Of a stretch of 64,000 nt of DNA, positions 46,943 to 55,503 are shown in pieces. Under the pieces are notes generated by a model. The model did not search any database, was not told the DNA's origin, and saw only the letters and a list, made by a program, of their open reading frames with translations. The stretch spans positions 2,276,008 to 2,340,007 of the forward strand of contig NZ_VFPD01000001.1 in assembly GCF_006716485.1 (NCBI RefSeq). Direction: 5' to 3'. Numbering within the stretch: position 1 is the first letter of the stretch; every line of letters starts with the position of its first letter. The position numbers and the translations under genes were made by a program. This stretch comes from Chryseobacterium aquifrigidense. GTDB lineage: Bacteria; Bacteroidota; Bacteroidia; Flavobacteriales; Weeksellaceae.

Positions 46943-47797
46943 ATGCTGAATGATTACAAAAAACATGAATTGTTTGGGAAAACCCTGATACAAAAAATTG
47001 ATATGTCAGGAACTTTCAGATATGACTTCCCGGTTTCGGAGCAAGCCTGTTTTCTGTATGTGCTTAAAGGTGAGTTTCAGTATACAACAAAGGAACAGGA
47101 GTTTGATGTTTCTGCAAATTATTCTCTGTTTCTGAACTGTATCAGCTCCGGAAAACATATTCAGAATTCAAAGTCAGAAGATCATTGTGAAATTGTGATC
47201 GTTACTTTTTACCCGGATATCCTTAAAAAAATATATGACAGGGAATTACCATTATTGCTGCAAAAGCCGGCCAATATCGTTTCAAACCAATCCAATGAGA
47301 AAATAAATAATGACTTTCTGATTCAGAAGTATGTAGAAGGGCTGCTTTTTTATTTTGAAAACCCTTCCCTTGTAAATGAAGACATATTAGTTTTAAAACT
47401 CAAGGAAATCATTTTGCTGCTGGCTCAGTCACAAAATGCTGATTCTGTTCAGCTGATCCTGTCACAGCTTTTTTCTCCCACCACTTATTCTTTTAAGCAA
47501 ATCATTGAAGCGAATTTATTCTCACAGCTTACCATCGAACAACTCGCCGGACAAAGTAATCTAAGTGTTTCCTCCTTCAAAAGAGAATTTACAAAACATT
47601 ACAACGATACTCCCGCTAATTACATAAGGAACAAAAAACTGGAAAAAGCCGCCGAATTACTTTTACTATCGGATGAACGTATCAGCGATATCGCATTCGA
47701 CTGCGGATTCAATGATCTGGCCACTTTTACAAAAAACTTCAGCGATAAATATCTTGTCACACCTTCAGGCTATCGTCAGGAACGGAAAGAAAAATAA
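46943..47797 (+). CDS. AraC-family transcriptional regulator
   Basis: The 284-residue protein has a cupin-like N-terminal domain (DFPVSEQACFLYVLKGEFQYTTKEQEFDVSANYSLFLNCIS). The AraC-type C-terminus follows: LFSQLTIEQLAGQSNLSVSSFKREFTKHYNDTPANYIRNKKLEKAAELL, then ISDIAFDCGFNDLATFTKNFSDKYLVTPSGYR. It is not closely similar to the other AraC gene nearby. The small membrane protein gene 47992-48483 lies 194 bp downstream and may be its target. Both lie between two copies of a roughly 80-bp repeat. Confidence 0.9.
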   Translation: MLNDYKKHELFGKTLIQKIDMSGTFRYDFPVSEQACFLYVLKGEFQYTTKEQEFDVSANYSLFLNCISSGKHIQNSKSEDHCEIVIVTFYPDILKKIYDRELPLLLQKPANIVSNQSNEKINNDFLIQKYVEGLLFYFENPSLVNEDILVLKLKEIILLLAQSQNADSVQLILSQLFSPTTYSFKQIIEANLFSQLTIEQLAGQSNLSVSSFKREFTKHYNDTPANYIRNKKLEKAAELLLLSDERISDIAFDCGFNDLATFTKNFSDKYLVTPSGYRQERKEK

Positions 47798-47991
47798 TTG
47801 AACCTATTTTATGATACGGCCATTCCTTATTTCGATAAGGAATGTTTTTTTTGGACCAAAACCTCAAATTCTTGAACTAAATCCCAAAATCTTTTCTTTG
47901 ATTCTATCGCAAATTTGTACCATCAGTTTCAGGCAATACAAATATACCTGTTGCTCCAACTGAATAAGTATACATTTAAAATAAAATCAAT

Positions 47992-48483
47992 ATGAATCTA
48001 TCAAGTTTAGGAATTTTTCATACCATTATTGGCATCACAGCACTGTCTGGTGCAATTATAGGGTTTATCAAGTATGGTAAAATCAATCTGGCTCAGCCGT
48101 CAGGAAAAGTCTATTTTTATGCGACTGCCATCACTTCACTTACAGCGTTGGGTATCTCCAAAAACGGAGGTTTTAATGCAGGGCATGTGTTCTCATTATT
48201 TATCCTTGTTTTGATTGCTGTGGCCTACTTTCTTTCTGTCAGTAAAAAAGAAAGTAAGAAAGCCAGGTATTTTGAGAATTTCCTGCTGTCATTCAGCTTT
48301 TTTCTGTCGCTGGTTCCTACTGTAAATGAGACTTTCACAAGAGTTCCAATTGGCCATCCTTTGGCTAAAGATATCAAAGATCCGGTCATTGGACAGACTC
48401 TTCTTATTATTTTTCTGCTTTTTATTGCCGGATCTGTTTTTCAGTTTATCAAGCAGAAAAAAGAGAATGTTGGGATTTCTTGA
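47992..48483 (+). CDS. small integral membrane protein of unknown function
   Basis: The 163-residue protein has about five hydrophobic helices: LGIFHTIIGITALSGAIIGFI, YFYATAITSLTALGIS, HVFSLFILVLIAVAYFLSV, NFLLSFSFFLSLVPTVNET and TLLIIFLLFIAGSVFQFI. A short segment TRVPIGHPLAKDIKDPVIGQ lies before the last helix. The pattern resembles DUF2306-like or other small quinone-associated membrane proteins, but I do not recognise it firmly. AraC-linked copies of such genes are common in Bacteroidetes. It probably responds to the regulator directly upstream. Confidence 0.65.
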   Translation: MNLSSLGIFHTIIGITALSGAIIGFIKYGKINLAQPSGKVYFYATAITSLTALGISKNGGFNAGHVFSLFILVLIAVAYFLSVSKKESKKARYFENFLLSFSFFLSLVPTVNETFTRVPIGHPLAKDIKDPVIGQTLLIIFLLFIAGSVFQFIKQKKENVGIS

Positions 48484-48706
48484 TGATTACGTGTTCAGAA
48501 AACGTATAACCACCCCGTCAAAAATTCTCTGAATTTTTACCACCCCTCCGGTGGAGGGGAATTTTTACGTCTTCAGTTGGGGTATTTGTAAATAGGGTAA
48601 CTATTCTAATTCTATAGATAGGTGTATGGTTGGGTTCCTGCTGAATGACAAATACAATGTTTAGTCTATTCGTAAAACTTATCCTTACGTAGAAATCTCG
48701 GTATAA
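48484..48706. other. intergenic region with CCCCTCC palindrome and repeat remnants
   Basis: The stretch holds the palindrome CCCCTCC-GGT-GGAGGGG (48543-48559), an AAAAATTCTCTGAATTTTT palindrome just before it, and a GGTTCCTGCTGAATGACAAATAC remnant of the dispersed repeat family. No gene is supported. Confidence 0.55.
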
Positions 48707-48784
48707 TTTGGTTGGAAAACGCAAAGACGCAAGTTATTTTCCAAACTGTTTTTTAAGGCGCTAAGATTTTATCTCCGATAAAAT
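48707..48784. repeat. 78-bp direct repeat, copy 2
   Basis: Counterpart of 46785-46863, starting TTTGGTTGGAAAACGCAAAG and ending in the same hairpin (TTTTATCTCCGATAAAA). It lies just after the end of topB and might serve as its terminator. Confidence 0.7.
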
Positions 48785-48806
48785 AGGATACTGCCAAAAA
48801 AGAGGG

Positions 48807-50933
48807 TTAACTAAGCTGTACCTGGAAATCATCAGTTAAAGTTAAAACACCTTCTGTAATGGCATCCGGATGTGTGGTAAAGCCCTTTAATTTTGAAGTT
48901 TTTCCTTTTAAAACAAGATCAAGAAGCTGTTTATCTGATAATTTTTTGCCGAAAATTTCAAAGGTGATTTTAAAGCCACAGTTTTTGAAGTCGGAACAGC
49001 CTACGGCGGTTTTTCCTTTGATCAGGTTGTGGTCTTTACATTTCGGGCATTTCGTTTCTTCCCAGGACTGCAGTTCTTTTTTCTGTGCAGGTTCTCTTTT
49101 TTTCTTCTCCTTCACTTCTTCTTTTTCTTCTTCCTGAAGGGTAATCACTTTTCCTTTTCCGTAGACTACTTTTTCAGTCAATTCTGTCACCATCTGGATC
49201 AGTTCTTCTTTGAAAAGGTTAGCTTCGTACTGTCCTTTTTCAATTTTACGAAGCTTGGATTCCCATTCTCCGGTTAGTTCCGGGCTTTTTAACAGTTCAT
49301 CTTCGATGGTATCGATCAGCTGGATTCCGGTTTGGGTAGCAATCAGATTTTTTCTTTTCTTCTCGATGTATTTTCTTTTGAAAAGGGTTTCGATGATGTT
49401 GGCACGGGTAGATGGTCTTCCGATACCGTTGTTCTTCAACATTTCACGCAGTTCTTCATCTTCAACCTGTTTTCCGGCTGTTTCCATCGCTCTCAGCAAA
49501 GTTGCTTCGGTATAAGGTTTTGGAGGTGTTGTTTTTCCCTGGTGAATCATTGGATCGTGTGGTCCCGTTTCTCCCACAACAAACTCAGGAATCGTTTGTT
49601 CCTCCTCTTTTTCTTTTTCCTTATCGGTGGCCTCCTCTTTAGGTTCTTTGGCGTAAACGGCTCTCCATCCTGCTTCAAGAACCTGTCTTCCACTGGTTTT
49701 GAAAGGAATGGTTCCTACTTTTCCTTCTACCAGGGTATTGGAAATTTTACATTCCGGATAGAATACAGCAATAAAGCGCTTTGCGATCAGATCATAAATC
49801 AGTTTTTCTTCCCTGCTCAGGTTCTGGGAAGGTGGAATTTCCGTAGGAATGATGGCATGGTGATCGGTTACTTTCGTATCGTCGAAAACCGCTTTTGATT
49901 TTGGAATCGGAGCTTCCAGCAACGGAGCGATCAGATCCTGATAAGGATACATCTTCTGGAGGATTCCAGCAATTTTCGGATATAAACTATCTGATAAGTA
50001 GGTGGTATCAACACGCGGATAGGTTACATGCTTCTTTTCATAAAGACTTTGTACATAATTCAATGTATTTTCTGCTGAATATCCGTATTTCTTATTGGCT
50101 TCCACCTGAAGTCCGGTCAGGTCGAAAAGTCGTGGATTTTTTTCTTTTCCTTCTTTAATTTCGAAAGAAACGATTTCAAATGGATTGACTTTAAGGTATT
50201 CCAATCCTTTTTCTGCCCGTTCCAATGTCTTTAAACGATCGATCGCTGCACTGAAAAGTACGTCACGGTATCTGGTTTTCAGCTCCCAGTATTCTTCTGT
50301 GGTAAAGGCATCAATTTCTTTCTGACGCTGCACAAGCATCGCCAAGGTAGGAGTCTGCACTCTTCCAATGGAAAGAACTGCTTTATTTCCTCCGAATTTC
50401 TTGGTAAAAAGCCTCGTAGCATTGATTCCCAACAGCCAATCACCTATCGCTCTGGCATTTCCGGCCAGATACAGATTTTTGTAATCTTCAGCAGGCTTTA
50501 AACTGGCAAATCCTTCTTTAATAGCATCTTCCGTCAATGAAGAAATCCATAAACGCTGAATAGGTTTGTTGCATTTTGCCTTCTGCAATACCCAACGCTG
50601 AATGAGTTCTCCCTCCTGCCCGGCATCCCCACAGTTAATGACCTCATCACATTCTTCTACCAATCTTTCAATTACTTTAAACTGGTTTTCAACACCTTTA
50701 TTCGGGATCAGCTTGATTCCAAAGCTGCTGGGAATAATCGGCAGTGAAAAAAGGTTCCAGGATTTAAACTGCGGACCGTAATCGTGGGGTTCTTTCAGGG
50801 TGCAAAGATGTCCGAACGTCCATGTTACGCAATAGCCGTTCCCTTCCATATAGCCTTGTTTAGGCGTGGTAGCGCCCAATACTTTGGCGATATCTCTGGC
50901 AACACTGGGTTTCTCGGCAATACATAATTTCAT
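48807..50933 (-). CDS. topB: DNA topoisomerase III (type IA)
   Basis: I set the start at the ATG at 50933, which opens directly into the Toprim domain (MKLCIAEKPSVARDIAKVLGAT); the upstream extension looks unrelated. The 708-residue enzyme has the acidic Toprim motif CGDAGQEGELIQRW, the GRVQTPTLAMLVQRQ segment and the catalytic tyrosine in VTYPRVDTTYLS. A charged linker and a C-terminal zinc ribbon follow (CPKCKDHNLIKGKTAVGCSDFKNCGFKI). TopB-type enzymes decatenate DNA. The zinc ribbon and Glu/Lys-rich linker are typical of Bacteroidetes TopB, many copies of which are core and some mobile. Nothing here suggests a mobile element. Confidence 0.94.
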   Translation of the reverse strand: MKLCIAEKPSVARDIAKVLGATTPKQGYMEGNGYCVTWTFGHLCTLKEPHDYGPQFKSWNLFSLPIIPSSFGIKLIPNKGVENQFKVIERLVEECDEVINCGDAGQEGELIQRWVLQKAKCNKPIQRLWISSLTEDAIKEGFASLKPAEDYKNLYLAGNARAIGDWLLGINATRLFTKKFGGNKAVLSIGRVQTPTLAMLVQRQKEIDAFTTEEYWELKTRYRDVLFSAAIDRLKTLERAEKGLEYLKVNPFEIVSFEIKEGKEKNPRLFDLTGLQVEANKKYGYSAENTLNYVQSLYEKKHVTYPRVDTTYLSDSLYPKIAGILQKMYPYQDLIAPLLEAPIPKSKAVFDDTKVTDHHAIIPTEIPPSQNLSREEKLIYDLIAKRFIAVFYPECKISNTLVEGKVGTIPFKTSGRQVLEAGWRAVYAKEPKEEATDKEKEKEEEQTIPEFVVGETGPHDPMIHQGKTTPPKPYTEATLLRAMETAGKQVEDEELREMLKNNGIGRPSTRANIIETLFKRKYIEKKRKNLIATQTGIQLIDTIEDELLKSPELTGEWESKLRKIEKGQYEANLFKEELIQMVTELTEKVVYGKGKVITLQEEEKEEVKEKKKREPAQKKELQSWEETKCPKCKDHNLIKGKTAVGCSDFKNCGFKITFEIFGKKLSDKQLLDLVLKGKTSKLKGFTTHPDAITEGVLTLTDDFQVQLS

Positions 50934-51072
50934 GAACTCGGGTTTATTGAAGGAGTGCAAAAATCGGGATTTTTTTTGACTTTTCAAATTTCGTTGAGGA
51001 TTGAGGTCTTAAAGTTGAGAAAGAGCAAATTACGTTTTTATATTCTAAAGAACTAAAGTTTCACAACATATG

Positions 51073-51242
51073 TAAACGCAAAGTTTATTGGATTCTATTA
51101 TTTATTTGAGGGAGCAAAGAATTGCGACTAAAGTCGCTGATGGAGCAGAAGGATAATCCATAAGCTTGGAAAGGATCAATTTCATTGATTCCATCTTTGC
51201 TTCCTTAGAATTTTAAAAAAGGGATATTAAACTTTGCGTTTA
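51073..51242. repeat. MITE-like 170-bp inverted-repeat element
   Basis: The ends TAAACGCAAAGTTTA (51073-51087) and TAAACTTTGCGTTTA (51228-51242) are perfect 15-bp complements. The interior holds a second complementary pair (GGAGCAAAGA near 51111 and TCTTTGCTTCC near 51194) and the palindrome GCGACT-AA-AGTCGC (51124-51137). No ORF is inside. It fills the gap before topB. Confidence 0.7.
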
Positions 51243-51289
51243 AAATTACTTGTCAGATATGTAATCGTGATCATATTTTTTATACAAAA

Positions 51290-51311
51290 AGCCCCCTAAA
51301 AAAAGGAGGCT
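51290..51311 (-). terminator. hairpin downstream of the pirin gene
   Basis: AGCCCCCT (51290-51297) pairs with AGGAGGCT (51304-51311) with one mismatch, and TTTTT follows on the minus strand. It lies 83 bp after the pirin stop codon. Confidence 0.6.
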
Positions 51312-51393
51312 CAATCAACAATGTAATGAAACAAGGTTCATTATTTCTTTTATTTTAAAATGGCATTGGCCATTCAATAGACTTTTAGTAATC

Positions 51394-52269
51394 TTAAAGC
51401 GTCATGGGTACATCCATTACAAGGATTTCCGTGCCTTTTTTAAGGGCTTTGATATCGAGATCCTGAATATCCCATACTCCGAAGCCGTCGCGTTCTTCCA
51501 AAGTCTCACCACCTATTTCTGCACTTCCCTTCAAAATGAAAACATACACTCCGTTTCCTTTTTTTCTGATCTGGTAACGGGTTTCTGTATTCTTATCAAA
51601 AGTTCCCAGGTGAAACCACGCATCCTGATGAATCCACACTCCTTCATCATCTGCATTGGGAGAAAGGATCTGCTGAAACTGATTGTGGCTTTTCGTTTTG
51701 TCTAAAGTGATCTGATCATATCTTGGCGTCACATTTCTTTTTTTCGGGTAAATCCAGATCTGAAGGAATTTTACAAGCTTATCGCTGTTTTTGTTGAACT
51801 CGCTGTGCATAATTCCTGTCCCGGCACTCATCACCTGAATATCTCCGCTTCTGATCACTGCTGTATTTCCCATGCTGTCTTTATGTTCAAGATCGCCTTC
51901 CAAAGGAATACTGATGATTTCCATATTGTCGTGAGGATGTGTTCCGAAACCTCTTCCTGCTTCTACTTTATCGTCATTCAGAACTCTCAGAACTCCGAAG
52001 TGCATTCTCTCAGGATTGTAATAATTGGCAAAACTGAAAGTATGGTTGCTCAACAGCCATCCATGATCTGCTTTTCCTCTTGAGTCGGCTCTGTGAATGA
52101 CGGAGTTTTCTTTTATTTTTGATTCTGTATTGGGAAGATGATTGTATCCGATCGGTTCTAATGGTTCGATCTCATCGATGTCATTTTTCATAGCGCTGGC
52201 CAAAGAAGCTGATGCTACAAACATTCCTGTTCCCAATAATCCTTTCTTTAAAAAATCTTTTCTGTCCAT
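51394..52269 (-). CDS. pirin family protein with export signal
   Basis: The 291-residue protein has an N-terminal leader MDRKDFLKKGLLGTGMFVASASLASA that resembles a twin-arginine-type or Sec signal; this is unusual, because pirins are normally cytoplasmic. The pirin cupin follows, with metal ligands in GRGFGTHPHDNMEIISIP (two His and a Glu) and AGTGIMHSEFN. Bacterial pirins of this layout include quercetinases that open flavonol rings. An upstream 28-bp motif is shared with the ring-cleaving dioxygenase gene at 57796-58728 at the same distance from a -7 element, so both probably belong to one regulon. The Tat leader has K in place of the first R. Confidence 0.88.
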   Translation of the reverse strand: MDRKDFLKKGLLGTGMFVASASLASAMKNDIDEIEPLEPIGYNHLPNTESKIKENSVIHRADSRGKADHGWLLSNHTFSFANYYNPERMHFGVLRVLNDDKVEAGRGFGTHPHDNMEIISIPLEGDLEHKDSMGNTAVIRSGDIQVMSAGTGIMHSEFNKNSDKLVKFLQIWIYPKKRNVTPRYDQITLDKTKSHNQFQQILSPNADDEGVWIHQDAWFHLGTFDKNTETRYQIRKKGNGVYVFILKGSAEIGGETLEERDGFGVWDIQDLDIKALKKGTEILVMDVPMTL

Positions 52270-52301
52270 ATCAGATTGTTATTTGTTCTTGTTTGACAGG
52301 A

Positions 52302-52351
52302 CAAATTTAGGGTAATGGGAAACCCTGCACATTTAACTAGTTTAATAAATG
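52302..52351 (-). promoter_or_regulatory. pirin promoter with shared 28-bp motif
   Basis: On the minus strand a TAAATTTG -7 element lies at 52309-52302. A motif at 52324-52351, containing TTTAACTAGTTTAA on the plus strand, occupies the -33 region. It matches 58769-58796 at 27 of 28 positions, and the gap to the -7 element is 14 bp in both promoters. Confidence 0.68.
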
Positions 52352-52661
52352 ACTTTAAAGCAAAAAAAATTAGGAAACTTTTGTATCTGGGAGTGTGGTT
52401 ATATGATTCTAATTGTGAGGAGTAAATATTTGCTTGTTCTTTTACCTTGAAGCAAAAGAACCAAAAATTCAAGACTTAGAAACTTCCGCTAAAAATGAAG
52501 TCTGTTCTCTAAAAACTCTAAACTCGTGCGGAATCAATGTATATTTACAATCACAATTTCATCCGCACTCAAACATAAGAGTTTTCTTAACGTTCACAGA
52601 ATTCATTTTTTTTAACGCTCCATTTTCTCAGGTCGTAAAACGCTCGCGTGATGTAATAAAA
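52352..52661. other. intergenic region, repeat-like remnant
   Basis: The stretch is AT-rich and contains TTGAAGCAAAAGAACCAAAA and ATTCAAGACTTAGAAACTTC. These resemble non-coding intergenic repeats I have seen in other flavobacterial genomes. A short plus-strand frame here has no coding support. I see no gene. Confidence 0.4.
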
Positions 52662-53246
52662 TTATTTCTCTTTTGAAGCAAGGCGCTTTCTGATGGTACT
52701 TACAAATTCTTTTGAAACCCCAAGGTAAGAAGCGATATAATACTGTGCTACTCTTTGCGGGATGGAAGGGTAAACTTTGATAAATTCAAGGTATCTGTCG
52801 GATGCCGTTTTGGAAATAGTGTCTACCAACCTGCTTTGAAGGGTTGCAAGATTCCGTTGAACCAACATTCTGAAAACTCTTTCGAATTTTGGGACTTCCT
52901 GCAGCAGTTTTTCTTTTGTTGCCGGGTTCAGCATATAGATTTCAGAGTCTTCCAACGTTTCGATAAAAACCTTAGAAGGCTTCTGCTCATGAAACGATGC
53001 GATATCACTGATCCACCAGTCTTCAATGGCAAACAGCAATGTCACTTCGGTTCCATCATCATCCAGACAATACATTCTCAAACATCCTTTCTGAATATAC
53101 CCTTCAAACTGGCAGATTTCTCCTTCCCTCAGTAATACTGTTTTTTTGGGAAACGTCTGGCAGGACAACAGACCTGTAAATGCTTTTTCTTCTTCCGGGG
53201 TAATTGAGATAAATCGTGAAATATTTTTAATGATATTTTCAAACAT
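52662..53246 (-). CDS. Crp/Fnr-family transcriptional regulator
   Basis: The 194-residue protein has an N-terminal cyclic-nucleotide-binding-like cupin (KTVLLREGEICQFEGYIQKGCLRMYCLDDDGTEVTLLFAIEDWWISDIASF) and a C-terminal Crp-type helix-turn-helix (YIASYLGVSKEFVSTIRKRLA). It lacks a Fnr-type cysteine cluster, so oxygen sensing through iron-sulfur is unlikely. Many Bacteroidetes proteins of this layout lack cAMP ligands as well. It lies 10 bp downstream of a small receiver-like protein gene, in one operon. The pirin gene follows some 390 bp downstream. Confidence 0.9.
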   Translation of the reverse strand: MFENIIKNISRFISITPEEEKAFTGLLSCQTFPKKTVLLREGEICQFEGYIQKGCLRMYCLDDDGTEVTLLFAIEDWWISDIASFHEQKPSKVFIETLEDSEIYMLNPATKEKLLQEVPKFERVFRMLVQRNLATLQSRLVDTISKTASDRYLEFIKVYPSIPQRVAQYYIASYLGVSKEFVSTIRKRLASKEK

Positions 53247-53256
53247 AATGCAGAGT

Positions 53257-53568
53257 TTACCCCTGCAAATTAGGAAAAAGACTGTAAACTTCGTTCTTTA
53301 AAAGCCCACTTCCTCCTCCATAATGGTCAATTACTTTCACCTCTTTATCCAAACCGGCACAAAATATTTTTATATCTTTCTCAAAATCATCTCCTAAGCC
53401 GGAGCTTAAAAGGACAATATCCACTGTATTTTCTTTTATATAATCATAGCAGAAATTTTCATCACTTTGTATTTCTGCTGTCCAGCCTTCATTATTTTCT
53501 ATAATTCTTTTTAACGTATCCAGAATTTCCTGGTTCTTTCCAATCACTAAAAAATGTAATGTTTTCAT
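53257..53568 (-). CDS. degenerate response-regulator receiver-like protein
   Basis: The 103-residue protein follows the receiver order MKTLHFLVIGKNQEILDTLKRIIEN, then VDIVLLSSGLGDDFEKDIKIFC, then VKVIDHYGGGSGLLKNEV. The phospho-accepting aspartate expected at the end of the third strand (VDIVLLD) is replaced by serine, and the acidic pair near the start is missing. It therefore probably does not accept phosphate and may act as a protein-binding module. The Crp/Fnr gene starts 10 bp downstream, so the two are cotranscribed. The family is only an inference from the fold pattern. Confidence 0.62.
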   Translation of the reverse strand: MKTLHFLVIGKNQEILDTLKRIIENNEGWTAEIQSDENFCYDYIKENTVDIVLLSSGLGDDFEKDIKIFCAGLDKEVKVIDHYGGGSGLLKNEVYSLFPNLQG

Positions 53569-53729
53569 CTCGTTTAAGGTTTAAAGTTCAATGTTTAAGG
53601 TTTAAGGTTTAGATTGCAGAAGTAAAGGATAAAAAGAGTGGAAAAGGTTTAGAAAATAAAGGTAGAATTACTCTGATACCCTCCGACTCTCAAACACATC
53701 AACTCGCATCCCGAAACCCTCACCTCGCT

Positions 53730-55340
53730 CTACAAGTGCTTATTCCCGGTAATTTTCAACTCATTCAGATCCAGCTGCGATTCTGCTTTTCGGATCTCAT
53801 CATCGCTGAAGAGCTTTTCTCGTTTCATTTTAAAGAGTTCTTTTCGCTGTAAGGCAAATATATCCAGCATCACTGTATGATATTCAGCCATATCATTTCG
53901 CCTGTTGGTGCACATTTCAATTGAATTTAAATGATTCTGGTGAAGTTTGATATCACTTTCCAGTGCTTTTTTAAGATTTTCCAGCAGTCCATTGCTATTT
54001 ACGGCTTCGTTGTATTCGCTGTCGAGTTTATGAACGGCAAGTTTATCGAGTCTCATCTGAATTCCGGCCTGCTGTTCATGGGAAGGAAGGATATGATCGA
54101 TCTCTCCTATTTTTGTTAATTTAATAATCAAAGGTAATGTCAATCCCTGAAAAACCAATGTCACAAAAATGACGACAAATGTGATAAAAATAATCAGGTT
54201 TCTCATGGGAAATTCGTCCTGACTATTCATCATTACCGGAATAGACAGGGCTGTAGCCAAAGAAACCACTCCTCTCATTCCTGCCCATCCTATGATTAAA
54301 GGATTTTTCCATCCGGGACTCGGATCATGGCGGGCTTTTTCACTTAGCCATCTGGGAATATGAGCAACGGGATAAATCCATAACAGACGTACTGCAATGA
54401 CGATCAGGCTTATTATTAAACCATATTTGATTCCTTCCATTACTGAAATTTCCCCTAATCCATTAATAATGTCCGGAAGTTCAAGACCAATTAATACAAA
54501 GACTAAAGCATTCATCACAAAAATCAGCGTGTTCCAGACTCCTGTCATGTTGATTCTTGTGGTTCCGGTTTTGAAAATTTCGTGCGCACGGAAAGACATA
54601 AACAGTCCTCCGCTCACCACCGCCATCACTCCTGAAAAATGAAAATGCTCTGCTGAAAGAAACAGAATGTAGGGCGTCATTACGGTAAGTGCTGCATCAA
54701 TCGCTGGTGTGGTTGGTAAGAAACGATGAATGGCATAAAAAACATGAGCGCCCACAATTCCTACGACAATTCCCATTCCTGCTACTAGAAAAAACTGCCC
54801 GGTAGCTTCATGCATTGAAAAAGTACCTGTCATAACTGCTGCCAGAGCAAATCTGAAAACAATCAGTGAAGAGGCGTCATTAATCAAACTTTCCCCTTCC
54901 AATATGGCAATGGTACGTTTCGGCACTTTTAATCCTTTTAAAACGGTAGTAGCAGCCACAGCATCCGGTGGTGAAACAATTCCTCCCAATAAAAATCCTA
55001 ATGCCAGGGTAAATCCGGGAATCAGCATCTGTGAAGTATAGGCAACCACCAGAGATGTCAGAAATACCAGTCCAAAAGCCAGCAGACTGATGGGACGTTT
55101 CCATTTCCAGAAGTCGTTCCATGAGGTGTACCATGCGGCTTCGTATAAAAGTGGGGGTAAAAAAATTAGAAAGATAATCTCCGGATCCAGTTTTAAAACA
55201 GGAACTCCCGGAATAAGACTGATTCCCAATCCGGCAAGTACCAGAAAGATAGGGTAAGCAATCTTAATCCGCTGTGCCAGCATCACGAGCATCATGACGA
55301 GTAATAAAAGTCCGAGTATTAAAAGTAACTGTTCGTGCAT
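53730..55340 (-). CDS. CPA1-type Na+/H+ antiporter
   Basis: The 536-residue protein has about twelve transmembrane helices in residues 1-405. The CPA1 motifs are IFLPPLLYEAAWYTSWNDFWKWKRPI, GGIVSPPDAVAATTVLKGLKVPKRTIAILEGESLINDASSLIVFRFALAAV and LIIGWAGMRGVVSLATALSIP. The hydrophilic C-terminus (about 420-536) forms regulatory coiled-coil helices. It exchanges Na+ or K+ for protons across the inner membrane. It is a stand-alone gene of normal length for the family. The gap 53569-53729 holds GAG/TTTGAG-type repeat sequence. Confidence 0.94.
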   Translation of the reverse strand: MHEQLLLILGLLLLVMMLVMLAQRIKIAYPIFLVLAGLGISLIPGVPVLKLDPEIIFLIFLPPLLYEAAWYTSWNDFWKWKRPISLLAFGLVFLTSLVVAYTSQMLIPGFTLALGFLLGGIVSPPDAVAATTVLKGLKVPKRTIAILEGESLINDASSLIVFRFALAAVMTGTFSMHEATGQFFLVAGMGIVVGIVGAHVFYAIHRFLPTTPAIDAALTVMTPYILFLSAEHFHFSGVMAVVSGGLFMSFRAHEIFKTGTTRINMTGVWNTLIFVMNALVFVLIGLELPDIINGLGEISVMEGIKYGLIISLIVIAVRLLWIYPVAHIPRWLSEKARHDPSPGWKNPLIIGWAGMRGVVSLATALSIPVMMNSQDEFPMRNLIIFITFVVIFVTLVFQGLTLPLIIKLTKIGEIDHILPSHEQQAGIQMRLDKLAVHKLDSEYNEAVNSNGLLENLKKALESDIKLHQNHLNSIEMCTNRRNDMAEYHTVMLDIFALQRKELFKMKREKLFSDDEIRKAESQLDLNELKITGNKHL

Positions 55341-55383
55341 AGTTTTTCAGAAGTTAGATCTCAGATTCTGAGTAGTTAAGTTT

Positions 55384-55434
55384 TGGCTAAAGCCAGTAGT
55401 ATATTTATTTTTTAAAGGTGGGCTAAAGCCCACC
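55384..55434. repeat. paired CTAAAG palindromes
   Basis: TGGCTAAAGCCA (55384-55395) is followed by GGTGGGCTAAAGCCCACC (55417-55434) and then GCTATTGA. The layout, with two palindromes about 30 bp apart and a CTATTGA end, is the same as at 38038-38090. Confidence 0.75.
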
Positions 55435-55503
55435 GCTATTGAATATCTAATTAAATACTTAAAAGATCATTAAAAATTACAAATAATTCAAAGTTAAAAG
55501 TAC

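Noticed and set aside
52434..52676. Plus-strand frame of 80 residues between pirin and Crp/Fnr genes
   Set aside because: Composition is non-coding, its sequence is repeat-like, and its end overlaps the Crp/Fnr gene on the other strand.
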